A model generated the notes under the pieces. It did no database searches, had not been told where the DNA came from, and saw nothing but the letters and a program-made list of their open reading frames with translations. Below, one piece after another: positions 8,187 through 17,926 of a stretch of 61,218 nucleotides of DNA. The stretch comes from an uncultured Prevotellaceae bacterium (GTDB taxonomy: Bacteria > Bacteroidota > Bacteroidia > Bacteroidales > Muribaculaceae): contig CAMYUW010000014.1 in the NCBI GenBank assembly GCA_947302275.1, forward strand, positions 1-61,218, read 5' to 3'. A program made the translations under genes and the position numbers. Every line of letters begins with the position of its first letter. Positions within the stretch are counted from its first letter, which is position 1.

Positions 8187-9909
8187 AATATGTTTTGTCT
8201 TTTACTTTGCGTTGTAGCAGTTCGTTGTCGGGGTCTTGTTCGAGTGCTTTAGTCCATTGCTCGACAGCCTGTTCTTTCTCGCCAGTGAACCACAGGATGT
8301 CGCCATAATGCTCAAGCAGATGGTTGTCCTCGTCCTTCTCGACAGCGCTCTTGATATAGAGCAGAGCCATGTCATAGTCTTTCTTGGCAAAAAATACCCA
8401 AGCATAGGTGTCAATGAAATTGGCATTGTCAGGCTCATACTTGACTGCGAGAGCTGCCATTCGCTCGGCATGGTCCAGATCTTGGCCTCTCTGGGCAAGG
8501 AAATAGGCGTAATTGTTGAGTGCGCCCGAGTTGGCGGGGTCGAGCTCTAAAGCACGCTGGTAGCAATCGACAGTCTTGGTCGAATCATTCATCTCGCTGT
8601 AGGTGTCACCCATGCCCGTGATAAGGTTTGCCCGTCTCTCGACATCGGCCGAGTCAACGCGGGCCAAGGTCTTTTCGTAGGTCTCAATGGCCTTGCCATA
8701 CTCTTTCATCTGGTGATAGCAGCCGGCGACATAGCCAAGCAGGTCCAGATTGTCGGGATTGTATTCCAGGGCTTTCTCCGATGCCTTCACGGCGTCAGGA
8801 TAGTTGTTGTCCATCATGTTGAGGATAACTAGATTGCGCCATCCGTCTGCATCAGTGGGATTCACGTCCAGGCTGTAGCCCAGTTGCTCGATGGCTCCCT
8901 TGTAGTCTTTCTTGGTGAAGAAGTACTCGCTATAGAGCTGATGGATGCGTGCCTCATGGGGGTGTTGCTGGATGAGGACGGTGAACAGGTCGTTGATGCG
9001 CTGGGTCGTGTCCTCCTTAGCCAGTTGCTGACGGATGTATCCCAGCAGGACTCCCAGTTTTGAATCCACGTCGAGTTGCTCGGCTGTGAGTGCATTATAG
9101 ATCTGTTGCTCATAGCCTACGCTGTCACCCGCCATATTGTAGTATTCAGCCCGGGCGAGATAGATGTAACCATTGTCAGGGGCATATTCTTGGGCCCTGT
9201 CCAGATAATAAAGGGCACTATCGTTCATGCCGTAGTGCTGGAACAGGCCACTCATGGCGATGTTGTAGGAATCGTTCCTTGGAGCTGTAGCCAGCAGGCC
9301 GCGCATTTCTTTCAAAGCGCCAGCGCTGTCGTTTAGGGCCATGTAGTTGTCGATCTTGCTTGATGTGATCTGAATGGCGTCACCAAAGATGGCAGCGATG
9401 CTGTCATAGGTGATATTGCTCTGGATATAGTCACCTGACCGTGAATAGGCTTCGGCGAGGCGTAGCTGGAGTTCCAGGCGGTTGGGATTATACTCGTTGA
9501 GCAGTTTAATGGCCCGCAAGGCCTCTTCGGGATGTCCAAGCTGCATGTTGGCATCGCTGTAGAAGGTAGTCTCGTAAAGGTCTTCAGGCTGTGCTTCGAA
9601 GTGCTTCTTCATCAATGCCAAGCCCTGTTCGCAACGTTCCTTGGTCGTATTGTTCATCTTGAGCAGGCACATGCCCATATAGAACGATATGGCGGTATTG
9701 GTGGAGTCAATCTGGTGGGCATAGGACATCAAGTCATAGAACGCGTCAAAGTTGTCCTTGAGTTTTTCGTTCTGTGCCTGCAGGAATATGTATTCGGCCT
9801 TGCGCTGGTCGGCTAGAGAAACGGACTTTTGGCCCGACTCGTTCTTGCCTGCCATGGCTGTCAAAGCCAACAGCACAGCGGCCAGTATTGCTAAATGTTG
9901 TTTCATCAA
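8176..9909 (-). CDS. Exported tetratricopeptide-repeat protein
   Basis: 577 residues. A short signal peptide (MMKQHLAILAAVLLALTAMAG) is followed by TPR units across almost the whole length, for example SEYFFTKKDYKGAIEQLGYS, ALEYNPDNLDLLGYVAGCYH and ALELDPANSGALNNYAYFLA. TPR arrays are protein-interaction scaffolds, so this is probably a periplasmic or envelope scaffold. It lies 32 nt downstream of dut and overlaps the DUF4292 lipoprotein gene, making a three-gene operon. Either Met1 or Met2 could be the start. Confidence 0.85.
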   Translation of the reverse strand: MMKQHLAILAAVLLALTAMAGKNESGQKSVSLADQRKAEYIFLQAQNEKLKDNFDAFYDLMSYAHQIDSTNTAISFYMGMCLLKMNNTTKERCEQGLALMKKHFEAQPEDLYETTFYSDANMQLGHPEEALRAIKLLNEYNPNRLELQLRLAEAYSRSGDYIQSNITYDSIAAIFGDAIQITSSKIDNYMALNDSAGALKEMRGLLATAPRNDSYNIAMSGLFQHYGMNDSALYYLDRAQEYAPDNGYIYLARAEYYNMAGDSVGYEQQIYNALTAEQLDVDSKLGVLLGYIRQQLAKEDTTQRINDLFTVLIQQHPHEARIHQLYSEYFFTKKDYKGAIEQLGYSLDVNPTDADGWRNLVILNMMDNNYPDAVKASEKALEYNPDNLDLLGYVAGCYHQMKEYGKAIETYEKTLARVDSADVERRANLITGMGDTYSEMNDSTKTVDCYQRALELDPANSGALNNYAYFLAQRGQDLDHAERMAALAVKYEPDNANFIDTYAWVFFAKKDYDMALLYIKSAVEKDEDNHLLEHYGDILWFTGEKEQAVEQWTKALEQDPDNELLQRKVKDKTYYEE

Positions 9910-9941
9910 TTATATGTGAGTTGTCAGAAAGCGGACGTTAA

Positions 9942-10385
9942 TCATTTCGTTCCCGTGTGCCCGAAGCCTCCAGCGCCACGTTCGGTCTCGTCGAGATCAT
10001 CAACCGGAATCCATTCCACCGTGCTGTGGCGCGCAACTACCATCTGGCAGATGCGCTCCCCGTTTTCGATGGTCTGAGGTTCATTGCTCAGGTTGACCAA
10101 GATGACACCGATCTCGCCACGATAGTCAGCATCAATCGTGCCAGGTGTGTTGAGTACAGTTAGGCCGCGCTTCAATGCCAGGCCGCTGCGGGGGCGAATT
10201 TGGCACTCAAATCCCTCAGGAAGGGCGATATAGATTCCTGTGTGTACCAGAGCGCGTTGCAGCGGCTGCAGTGTCAACGGCTCGTTGAGCCATGCGCGCA
10301 GATCCATGCCAGCGCTTAACGCAGTGCCGTATTGCGGCAACTCGTGGGGACCACGGTTTACTATCTTTACTCTTGTCATTTCCAT
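9942..10385 (-). CDS. dut: dUTP diphosphatase
   Basis: 147 residues, the normal length of trimeric dUTPases. All five motifs are present in order: [40 protein letters not shown] and the C-terminal P-loop-like [10 protein letters not shown]. It hydrolyses dUTP to dUMP and pyrophosphate, keeping uracil out of DNA and supplying dTMP synthesis. MEMTRV has a second possible start two codons in. A -7 element TAACTTTG lies at 10415-10422 (minus). The gene is divergent from valS and heads the dut-TPR-DUF4292 operon. Confidence 0.97.
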   Translation of the reverse strand: MEMTRVKIVNRGPHELPQYGTALSAGMDLRAWLNEPLTLQPLQRALVHTGIYIALPEGFECQIRPRSGLALKRGLTVLNTPGTIDADYRGEIGVILVNLSNEPQTIENGERICQMVVARHSTVEWIPVDDLDETERGAGGFGHTGTK

Positions 10386-10503
10386 GATTTCATGTCTCGT
10401 TATGATACAATTGACAAAGTTACATCAAAATTACTTATCTAATGCCTTTACATCATTTTTTTATTCATCAACCCACCGCGTTGAGTGATTTTTGTGGGAT
10501 GGG

Positions 10504-10535
10504 TTTTGCCGATTGCTGGTTTTTCACTAATTTTG
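10504..10535 (+). promoter_or_regulatory. -33/-7 promoter of valS
   Basis: TTTG (10504-10507), 20 nt, TAATTTTG (10528-10535). A 40-nt AT-rich leader follows before the ATG at 10577. Confidence 0.65.
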
Positions 10536-10576
10536 CCGATTAAAAATAATAAATCATAATTATTATAACCAAAACA

Positions 10577-13291
10577 ATGAGCGAGAAAGAAAATACACTG
10601 GCAACCAAATACGACCCCAAAGAGGTCGAGGACAAGTGGTATAAGTATTGGGAATCGCATGAACTGTTCAAGAGCGTTCCCGATGAGCGTGAGCCCTATT
10701 GCATCGTAATCCCGCCCCCCAATGTGACAGGCGTCCTGCACATGGGTCACATGCTCAATAACACCATTCAGGACATCCTTATCCGCCGCGCGCGCATGGA
10801 GGGTAAAAACGCCCTGTGGGTGCCTGGTACCGACCACGCGTCAATCGCTACCGAGGCCAAGGTTGTTAAGCGCCTGGCTGAGCAGGGTATTCGCAAGCGT
10901 GACCTTACCCGCGACGAGTTCCTCAAGCATGCCTGGGATTGGACCCACGAGCATGGCGGCATCATCCTGAAGCAGCTGCGCAAGTTGGGCGCCTCCTGTG
11001 ACTGGAGCCGTACCGCGTTCACCATGGACGAAAAACGCAGTAAGAGCGTGCTGAAGGTATTTGTTGACCTTTATGACAAGGGCTACATCTACCGTGGCTT
11101 GCGCATGGTAAACTGGGACCCCAAGGCTCAGACCGCCTTGAGTAACGAGGAGGTGATCTACCACGAGGAGAAGGGTCACCTGTATTACCTCAAGTATTAT
11201 GTGGAAGGCCTGCAGACTCTCGACAACGAAGAACAACTGCGTGCCGAAGGTAATATCATCCACAAGGATGAGAAGGGTTACTATGCTGTTGTTGCCACCA
11301 CGCGTCCTGAGACCATCATGGGCGATACTGCTATGTGTATCAACCCCAAGGATCCCAAGAACCAGTGGCTCAAGGGCCGCAAGGTGATTGTTCCTCTGGT
11401 GGGCCGCGTAATCAACGTGATTGAGGATCGCTACGTAGAGATCGAGTTTGGTACCGGTTGCTTGAAGGTTACTCCCGCCCATGACCCCAACGACTATGTT
11501 TTGGGCAAGACCCACAACCTGGAAACTATTGATATCTTCAACGCCGATGCAACCATCAGTGAACAGTCGCCGCTGTACGTCGGTATGGACCGTATGGAGT
11601 GCCGCAAGGTGATTGTTGAGGATCTCAAGGCTGCTGGCCTGCTGGAGAAGATCGAGGATTACGAGAACAAGGTGGGTTACAGCGAACGTAACAGCGACAC
11701 CGCTGTCGAGCCGCGCCTGTGCATGCAGTGGTTCCTGAAGATGAGGCACTTTGCCGACATCGCTCTGCCATGTGTAATGAACGACGAACTCAAGTTCTAT
11801 CCTCCCAAGTATAAGAACACTTACAAGGCATGGCTCGAGGAAATCCAGGACTGGTGCATCTCACGCCAGCTGTGGTGGGGACATCGCATTCCCGCCTACT
11901 TCCTGCCTACCGATGATGAGGAGAAGGAGGTATATGTAGTTGCCCTCAACGAGGAAGAGGCCCTCGAGAAGGCCCGTAAGATTCCCGGATACGAGAACAT
12001 CGAGGCCAGCCAGTTGCGTCACGACGAGGACGCTCTCGACACCTGGTTCAGCTCGTGGTTGTGGCCTATCTCACTGTTTGATGGCATTAACAATCCTGGC
12101 AACGAAGAAATCAAGTATTACTATCCCACTAATGATTTGGTGACCGCCCCCGATATCATCTTCTTCTGGGTAGCTCGCATGATCATGTCGGGTTACGAAT
12201 ACATGGGTGATATGCCTTTCCGCAATGTCTATTTCACGGGTGTTGTTCGCGACAAGTTGGGCCGCAAGATGTCCAAGTCGCTCGGCAATTCCCCCGATCC
12301 GCTGAAGCTCATCGAGAAGTTCGGTGCCGATGGCGTTCGCATGGGTCTGATGCTCGCCGCTCCCGCTGGCAATGACATCCTCTATGATGACTCATTGTGT
12401 GAGCAGGGCCGCAACTTCAACAACAAGATTTGGAATGCTTTCCGTCTCGTCAAGGGTTGGGAGGTTGCTGATGTTGAGCAACCCGAGGCCAGCCGTCAGG
12501 CTGTACTGTGGTTCCGCAACCAGCTCAATGATGCGTTGGCAACCGTTAAGGACCACTTCACGAAGTTCCGCCTGAGTGATGCCATGATGGTGCTCTATCG
12601 CCTGTTCTGGGAAGAGTTCTCAGCATGGTATCTTGAGGCAGTGAAGCCTGCTTTTGGCCAGCCGATGGATCGTGCCACGATGCAGGCCACGCTCGAGTTC
12701 TTCGATATGCTGCTGCGTCTGTTGCATCCTTTCATGCCGTTCATCACTGAGGAACTCTGGCAGCACCTCGATGACCGCAAGGATGGCGAGACCATCATGT
12801 ATGCCCTCATCCCTGATGCCGTGGAGGCCGATCAGGCACTGCTCAAGGCCATGGCCGATGTTAAGGAGATCGTTGCTGGTGTGCGCAATGTGCGCAAGCA
12901 GAAGAATCTGCCCAACAAGGAGCAGTTGACGCTGCAAGCCGTTGGCGGTTTGAACAACCCGTTGGAGGCCATCATCATCAAGCTCGCTGGTCTTGAGAAG
13001 ATTGAGACCGTAACCGAAAAGGATCCGACGGCAGCCGCCTTTATGGTAGGCACTGCCGAGTTTGCTGTGCCAGTGGTCGGCAGCATCGACGTGGAAGCTG
13101 AAATCGCCAAGCTTGAGGCCGATTTGGAATATACCCGTGGTTTCCTCGCCAGTGTCGAGAAGAAGTTGAATAACGAGCGCTTCGTTGCCAATGCTCCCGA
13201 GGCTGTCGTTGCCGGTGAGCGCAAGAAGAAAGCTGACGCCGAGAGCAAGATTGCCACGATGGAGCAAGCCCTCCAGGCCCTCAAGAAATAA
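10577..13291 (+). CDS. valS: Valyl-tRNA synthetase
   Basis: 904 residues, class Ia. The nucleotide-binding signatures are [14 protein letters not shown] (HIGH motif) near residue 50 and KMSKSLGNS near 555. The CP1 editing insertion with [12 protein letters not shown] and the WWGHRIPAY segment lie between. The anticodon-binding domain follows, and a C-terminal coiled coil starts near residue 835 ([16 protein letters not shown]). It charges tRNA-Val and edits misactivated Thr. rpiB starts 45 nt downstream and may be co-transcribed. Confidence 0.98.
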   Translation: MSEKENTLATKYDPKEVEDKWYKYWESHELFKSVPDEREPYCIVIPPPNVTGVLHMGHMLNNTIQDILIRRARMEGKNALWVPGTDHASIATEAKVVKRLAEQGIRKRDLTRDEFLKHAWDWTHEHGGIILKQLRKLGASCDWSRTAFTMDEKRSKSVLKVFVDLYDKGYIYRGLRMVNWDPKAQTALSNEEVIYHEEKGHLYYLKYYVEGLQTLDNEEQLRAEGNIIHKDEKGYYAVVATTRPETIMGDTAMCINPKDPKNQWLKGRKVIVPLVGRVINVIEDRYVEIEFGTGCLKVTPAHDPNDYVLGKTHNLETIDIFNADATISEQSPLYVGMDRMECRKVIVEDLKAAGLLEKIEDYENKVGYSERNSDTAVEPRLCMQWFLKMRHFADIALPCVMNDELKFYPPKYKNTYKAWLEEIQDWCISRQLWWGHRIPAYFLPTDDEEKEVYVVALNEEEALEKARKIPGYENIEASQLRHDEDALDTWFSSWLWPISLFDGINNPGNEEIKYYYPTNDLVTAPDIIFFWVARMIMSGYEYMGDMPFRNVYFTGVVRDKLGRKMSKSLGNSPDPLKLIEKFGADGVRMGLMLAAPAGNDILYDDSLCEQGRNFNNKIWNAFRLVKGWEVADVEQPEASRQAVLWFRNQLNDALATVKDHFTKFRLSDAMMVLYRLFWEEFSAWYLEAVKPAFGQPMDRATMQATLEFFDMLLRLLHPFMPFITEELWQHLDDRKDGETIMYALIPDAVEADQALLKAMADVKEIVAGVRNVRKQKNLPNKEQLTLQAVGGLNNPLEAIIIKLAGLEKIETVTEKDPTAAAFMVGTAEFAVPVVGSIDVEAEIAKLEADLEYTRGFLASVEKKLNNERFVANAPEAVVAGERKKKADAESKIATMEQALQALKK

Positions 13292-13336
13292 GTTCCCCCA
13301 TGCCGTGGCTCTGCCATGGCCCCATTAAAAAAGAAT

Positions 13337-13795
13337 ATGGAAAACTCAATTTTGAAACCTGGTATCCCCGTTGCCCTGTGTAGCGACCACGCCGGCTATC
13401 CCGTCAAGGAGGCCGTTAAACGCTGGCTAGAGGGGCAGGGTATTGCCTGCAAGGATTTTGGCACCTACAACGAGGACAGTTGTGACTATCCCGACTTTGC
13501 CCATCCCTGCGCTTTGGCAGTGGAGCAGGGCGAGTGCTATCCCGGCATCGCCGTGTGTGGCAGTGGCGAGGGCATCAACATCACGTTGAACAAGCATCAG
13601 GGTATCCGTTCAGCCCTGTGCTGGCGTCTCGCGGTCGCCCGCTTGGCCCGTCAGCACAACGATGCCAACGTCCTTGCTATGCCTGGCCGCTTTGTCACCG
13701 ACGAGGAAGCCATCGCCATGGTCGAGGCCTTCTTGACGACCGCCTACGAGGGTGGCCGTCATCAGCGCCGTGTCGACAAGATACCCGTTAAGTAA
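13337..13795 (+). CDS. rpiB: Ribose-5-phosphate isomerase B (RpiB/LacAB family)
   Basis: 152 residues from the ATG at 13337, preferred over the in-frame ATG at 13316 because the family starts about ten residues before VALCSDHAGYPVK and the A-rich stretch before 13337 is a normal Bacteroidetes start context. Core motifs are SDHAGYPVKE, YPDFAHPCA and the active-site CGSGEGINITLNK. Family reaction: interconversion of ribose 5-phosphate and ribulose 5-phosphate in the pentose phosphate pathway. Sugar specificity within the family (ribose, allose, galactose) cannot be proven from sequence. It is convergent with the endonuclease gene across a shared terminator. Confidence 0.9.
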   Translation: MENSILKPGIPVALCSDHAGYPVKEAVKRWLEGQGIACKDFGTYNEDSCDYPDFAHPCALAVEQGECYPGIAVCGSGEGINITLNKHQGIRSALCWRLAVARLARQHNDANVLAMPGRFVTDEEAIAMVEAFLTTAYEGGRHQRRVDKIPVK

Positions 13796-13815
13796 CCTCG
13801 TCACAATGAGTATAT

Positions 13816-13856
13816 AACAGAATCGGGAGTGCCACTGAGGCGCCCCCGATTCTGTT
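13816..13856. terminator. Bidirectional terminator between rpiB and the endonuclease gene
   Basis: A 12-bp perfect stem AACAGAATCGGG (13816-13827) with CCCGATTCTGTT (13845-13856). It sits midway between convergent stop codons. Confidence 0.75.
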
Positions 13857-13881
13857 GATAAGGTGAAAGTTGGTAGAGCCG

Positions 13882-15690
13882 TTATGACCCCAGAATGATG
13901 TCGATGACAGCGTTGATGTCGGCGACATTGATTTCGTTGTCGTTGTTCACGTCGGCGCTGTAATCGTTACTGCCGTTAAGGATGATGTCAAGGGCGGCAT
14001 TGATGTCGGCAATATTGACTTCACCGTCGTGGTTCACGTCACCAGGAACGCTGGGCTCTTGCTGGGTGCGGCCATAGATTGTGATGTCATCGACATTGAC
14101 GCGCATGCCCGACGTCTGTACGATGCGGAATCGTGCGCTGCCCTCTAGGGGAATATCCATAATGATGTGTTGCAGAATGCCTTTAATGACAGTGAAACTG
14201 CCCAGTTCGGTCCATGATGAACCTTTGTCGGTGCTGAAATCCACACGCAACGTAGCATCAGAATCATTGCCATAGGCGCCTGCCCAGAAGCTGATGGCGC
14301 TCGTGCCGCCATCAACATCTTCGGCCATAGTGATGGCGCTGGCGTTAGTCTTGCCAAGACGGCAAGAGAGTTCGCCATGTTTGAGGTTATCGCCCCAAAT
14401 GCCTGCATCGGTGAAGTCCCATAGCCATGCGTGGCCTTGTACCTGCTTGGTCCAATATCCGCCGCTGGGACAATCTTCCCAATCTTCGGTGATGCTGTCG
14501 CCCGGCACGACGGGAGGTGGTGGCGGAGTTCCGCCTTTCTGGGCTGTGGCGATGACGGTAAACGTGGTGGACACCTCATCGCTGCTCAAGGTGACAGTGT
14601 TCTCAAAGGTGCCCTCGTTGTCGGCGGTGAAGCTGATAACGAAACTGGTGCCGGCATTGACTTCGCTGGGGCTGAATGAATTGGCGCTCACATAGTAGTT
14701 TTCGTTGTCGCTCATCGACAAGACGAGCCACTTGCTCAGGCCTTGGCCCTTGACCGTGATGGTCTGATGGATTTCGGTGCCCTCGGCAGTAACTCCCATA
14801 TTGAATGACGAGCCGTTGGCAGGAGCAGTAATTTCGGCAGGAACGGCCTCGCCAGAGCCAGTCCACACTTTGCCCTGCATGTTGCCCCAGATGAACTCGG
14901 CCAACTCGGGGTGGTCGATAAAGGGATTTCGGTTGCCCTGGATGCCATAGACGGCGTCGTTGCGCTTGATTTCCTTCTCGCTGACAGGATCCAAGCGGGT
15001 CCACTCAATCAGCATGTTGATACTCCATGTCGAAAATGCTTTGTATTTGTTGGCGATGTAGTTGAGCTGGGGACTGCCAGGCCAAGAAGGCAGTTCGTTC
15101 TTGTAACACGTCACCATATAGAAGTAAGTGCGGGCAAAGTCGCCTTTGTATTCGTCGTCAGGCTCAAACACGGTGCCACTATATCCAGGGTAAGTGCTCG
15201 TGCCCAGTTTTCCCTTGCCGTATAATGAACCGTTGGTCAGGCGGTTGCCATTGGCGCAAACGCCGAATGGAAAATTACCCCTCTGGCTGTTTACCTTGAT
15301 GTCAGTGGGGTAGAGGTGGAACAGGTCGGTGTACATGGGGCTCGCGTCATCAAACCAGCTTTTTGGGAAACTGTGTTCACGATTAAAGCCTTCCCCGACA
15401 GTCTTTGCGCTGGCACCATGCTGGTCAGGCCGGTAGCGGCAATTGCTGTACATGTCGATGATGTAGCCATCGGCATCGGTATCGGTGGTCTTGAAGGCAT
15501 CCCATAAAGCGTTGTAACTCAGTTGCCTGTGGTTATTGATGATGCTTCTCAAGGCCGACATTAGATTCTCGTCGCTCTTGCCCAATGCAGTATTATAGTA
15601 ATTGGTAGGCTCGGCAGCAAAGGCGGTTTGAACAGCAATGATGATTGCTGTTGCCATTATGAAGATGCGGAAGAACTTTTTCATAGTCAT
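13882..15690 (-). CDS. Secreted endonuclease I-family nuclease with C-terminal dockerin-like repeats
   Basis: 602 residues, or 600 if MKKFF at 15684 is the start. Signal peptide to about residue 26 (IIIAVQTAFAAEP). Residues 30-260 are an EndA/NucM-type endonuclease I domain with the hallmark GFNREHSFPKSWF and DLFHLYPTDIKVNSQRGNFP (ββα-metal site; His in NREH is the expected general base). Next is an Ig-like beta domain (about 275-385), then a jelly-roll-like domain (about 400-545, ending VNVDDITIYG). The end is two dockerin loops, GDVNHDGEVNIADINAALDI and ADVNNDNEINVADINAVIDI. Likely role: degrading extracellular DNA or RNA for nutrients, possibly while attached to a surface complex. Confidence 0.9.
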   Translation of the reverse strand: MTMKKFFRIFIMATAIIIAVQTAFAAEPTNYYNTALGKSDENLMSALRSIINNHRQLSYNALWDAFKTTDTDADGYIIDMYSNCRYRPDQHGASAKTVGEGFNREHSFPKSWFDDASPMYTDLFHLYPTDIKVNSQRGNFPFGVCANGNRLTNGSLYGKGKLGTSTYPGYSGTVFEPDDEYKGDFARTYFYMVTCYKNELPSWPGSPQLNYIANKYKAFSTWSINMLIEWTRLDPVSEKEIKRNDAVYGIQGNRNPFIDHPELAEFIWGNMQGKVWTGSGEAVPAEITAPANGSSFNMGVTAEGTEIHQTITVKGQGLSKWLVLSMSDNENYYVSANSFSPSEVNAGTSFVISFTADNEGTFENTVTLSSDEVSTTFTVIATAQKGGTPPPPPVVPGDSITEDWEDCPSGGYWTKQVQGHAWLWDFTDAGIWGDNLKHGELSCRLGKTNASAITMAEDVDGGTSAISFWAGAYGNDSDATLRVDFSTDKGSSWTELGSFTVIKGILQHIIMDIPLEGSARFRIVQTSGMRVNVDDITIYGRTQQEPSVPGDVNHDGEVNIADINAALDIILNGSNDYSADVNNDNEINVADINAVIDIILGS

Positions 15691-15717
15691 TATAGATAGA
15701 TATCGAGCAGATTTGGA

Positions 15718-16815
15718 TTATTTTTTTGTTTTACTATTGCGTGCGGACTTGTCGGCAGGATTACCTTCTTTAGCTGACTGTTGTTTGCGCACTTGGCCAG
15801 CCAGTTGGCCGCAGGCTGCTGCGATGTCTTCGCCACGGCTGCGACGAATGGTACAAGTCACCCCCTTGCTGTTCAGGTAATCGCGGAAGTAGGTCATTCG
15901 CTCGTCGCTGCTGGTGCGCAGTTTCTCGATGCCGGGAATGGGATGGAAGCGGATAAGGTTGACGCGCACATGCTCGTTGGGTAAGAGTTCACGCAATTTC
16001 TCGGCATGAGGGATGTCGTCGTTGAACCACTGCCAACAGATGTATTCCACCGACAGGCGGCGCTGGTGGGAAAAGTCGTAGTTGCTCAGCAACTCCATCA
16101 CGTCGGCGATGGGGTAGAGGCGCTCGATGGGCATCATTGATGAACGTTCCTCTTGCACGGCGTTGTGGACGCTTACAGCGATGTGGACGCTGGTTTGCTC
16201 GCACAGGATTTTCAGTTCAGGCTTCTTGCCCACGGTCGAAACGGTCACGCGTTTAGGGCTCCAGCCCAAACCCCACGGCTCGGTGAGGATGGCAATGACG
16301 CGCAGTACCTCGTCAAGATTATCGAGAGGCTCACCCATGCCCATGAACACGACGTTGGTCAGCGTCTCACTCTTGGGGATGCTCAGCACCTGGTTGATAA
16401 TCTGGTTGGAGGTCAGATTGCCGTGGAAACCCTGCTTGCCTGTCATGCAGAAGTAGCAGTTCATCCTGCACCCCTTCTGTGAAGAGATGCACAGGGTGGC
16501 ACGGTCGTCTTCAGGAATATAGACCGATTCGACGGCTTGCTTGCCGCCAACGTTGAACAGGTATTTAACTGTACCATCCTCGCTGGCTGCGGCCTGGCTA
16601 GGCGGATACAGGCCTACACAGTAGCGGCTCGCCAGCAACTCGCGGTTGGCCTTGGAGATGTTCAACATCTGCTCGAAATCATTCACGCGCTTCTGGTAAA
16701 TCCACTGCGCTAACTGTTTGGCCACAAACCGTGGCATACCCAATGCGGTGACCGCATCCTGCATTTCCTCCAGTGTCATGCCGGCCATCGGCTGTAATAC
16801 CTTGTCGTTGCTCAT
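15718..16815 (-). CDS. rlmN: 23S rRNA (adenine-C2)-methyltransferase, dual-specificity RlmN
   Basis: 365 residues. The radical-SAM CxxxCxxC motif is visible as CRMNCYFCMTG. VVFMGMGEPLDNLDEVLRV, the SAM-binding segment and RFHPIPGIEKLRTSSDERM (family C-terminal region) are present, with a Lys-rich C-terminus. The enzyme methylates C2 of A2503 in 23S rRNA and A37 of some tRNAs through a methyl-Cys intermediate. A -7 element TAACTTTG lies at 16847-16854 (minus) with GTTG 20 nt upstream. The endonuclease gene follows 27 nt after its stop, so read-through is possible. Confidence 0.97.
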   Translation of the reverse strand: MSNDKVLQPMAGMTLEEMQDAVTALGMPRFVAKQLAQWIYQKRVNDFEQMLNISKANRELLASRYCVGLYPPSQAAASEDGTVKYLFNVGGKQAVESVYIPEDDRATLCISSQKGCRMNCYFCMTGKQGFHGNLTSNQIINQVLSIPKSETLTNVVFMGMGEPLDNLDEVLRVIAILTEPWGLGWSPKRVTVSTVGKKPELKILCEQTSVHIAVSVHNAVQEERSSMMPIERLYPIADVMELLSNYDFSHQRRLSVEYICWQWFNDDIPHAEKLRELLPNEHVRVNLIRFHPIPGIEKLRTSSDERMTYFRDYLNSKGVTCTIRRSRGEDIAAACGQLAGQVRKQQSAKEGNPADKSARNSKTKK

Positions 16816-16941
16816 GTCTAAACTCCTTTTATTGGTGATTAATTGACAAAGTTACACATTATTGTTGTATGCTCCAACAACCATTGCGTTTTTCTTGACT
16901 TTTTCTGTTCCCATAACATCATTGATAGACACTTACGTGAA

Positions 16942-16976
16942 AAAGCGCATCTCCGATTGATAAGGAAATGCGCTTT
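16942..16976 (-). terminator. Intrinsic terminator of the esterase gene
   Basis: Stem AAAGCGCAT (16942-16950) with ATGCGCTTT (16968-16976). On the minus strand it ends in a run of five U. It lies about 40 nt beyond the stop at 17015. Confidence 0.7.
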
Positions 16977-17014
16977 GTCTCGTCTAGGGAAGCTAATTAT
17001 TTATTCAGTTTCTG

Positions 17015-17836
17015 CTATGGGTTGGTCGGGAGTCCAAGCATCTGCAATAGGTGTGTTTCCAGGATGTGAAAACCTGGATCAACCATACCGCCATGCCCAT
17101 GGCCGTCAATCTCATAGAGATAGGTGTGCTGGTGTCCGGAAAGCTTCATCATGCGGGCGAGGTACTGGTTCTCGTCATAGCGGCCGAATAATTCCAGCTC
17201 CCTGTCTCCGCAGATCAGCACAAGAGGAGGACAGTCGCCACGCACCCAATACAGGGGCGCATATTTGTCGATAGTAGCCTGCAGCGGCGGGATTCCCTGC
17301 ATCTTGCGCACGTTGTAATGAGTGATGGCTTGGCCGCTGAACGGGACATACATCATCACACTGTCGGCATCAATGTCATAGCCCCCCAACCAGTGTTTGT
17401 CAAGACATAGCATCATCGAGATGTATCCTCCGGCAGAGTGGCCCGAAACGACTATCTTGTGCGGGTCGCCACCATACTCGTGAATGTGCCTGAACACCCA
17501 AGCCACGGCCTCGGCGGCATCGTCCAGCGTTTCTTCAACGCTCACCTGTGGCAATAGCCTGTAGTTGACCCCGACAACCACAAGATCTTTCTCCTTCAGT
17601 TTTTCTGGAATTTCCTTGTTGCCGCCTTCAAGTCCTCCGCCGTGAAACCATACGATGACAGGATGGTCTGAGCCGCCTTCAGGGTGGTATATGTCAAGTT
17701 TCAGCCTTTCGAGCGAGTAGGCATCGGTCTTTTGGGTATAACTGATATCGTTGACTTGCCTGTAGTTTTGGGCCATCGTTGTGGCCGTTGCCAGGCTTAT
17801 GACCAGTAATACTAGAATTCGGGTTATTCGATTCAT
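17015..17836 (-). CDS. Exported alpha/beta-hydrolase (esterase, HSL/BD-FAE-like)
   Basis: 273 residues from the ATG at 17836; the longer frame upstream lacks a signal-like start. Signal peptide MNRITRILVLLVISLATATTM to about residue 23. The oxyanion motif WFHGGGLEGG and nucleophile elbow VSGHSAGGYIS mark a carboxylesterase with Ser-Asp-His triad (likely Asp in ICGDRELELF and His in GHGHGGM). Relatives are xylan or ferulic esterases and general lipolytic enzymes in the periplasm. Substrate is not readable. It is transcribed alone on the minus strand, between pruA and rlmN. Confidence 0.85.
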   Translation of the reverse strand: MNRITRILVLLVISLATATTMAQNYRQVNDISYTQKTDAYSLERLKLDIYHPEGGSDHPVIVWFHGGGLEGGNKEIPEKLKEKDLVVVGVNYRLLPQVSVEETLDDAAEAVAWVFRHIHEYGGDPHKIVVSGHSAGGYISMMLCLDKHWLGGYDIDADSVMMYVPFSGQAITHYNVRKMQGIPPLQATIDKYAPLYWVRGDCPPLVLICGDRELELFGRYDENQYLARMMKLSGHQHTYLYEIDGHGHGGMVDPGFHILETHLLQMLGLPTNP

Positions 17837-17926
17837 GATGATTGAGCTTTTTGTTAAGTAAGGGTGAGCCAAGATTCATTTGACTCACCCTGAATACCTC
17901 AGACAAAATAATAATGTCTAATTGTC

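Noticed and set aside
10841..11749. 302-codon open frame antisense to valS
   Set aside because: Long shadow frame caused by GC-biased codon use in valS; no domain or start context.
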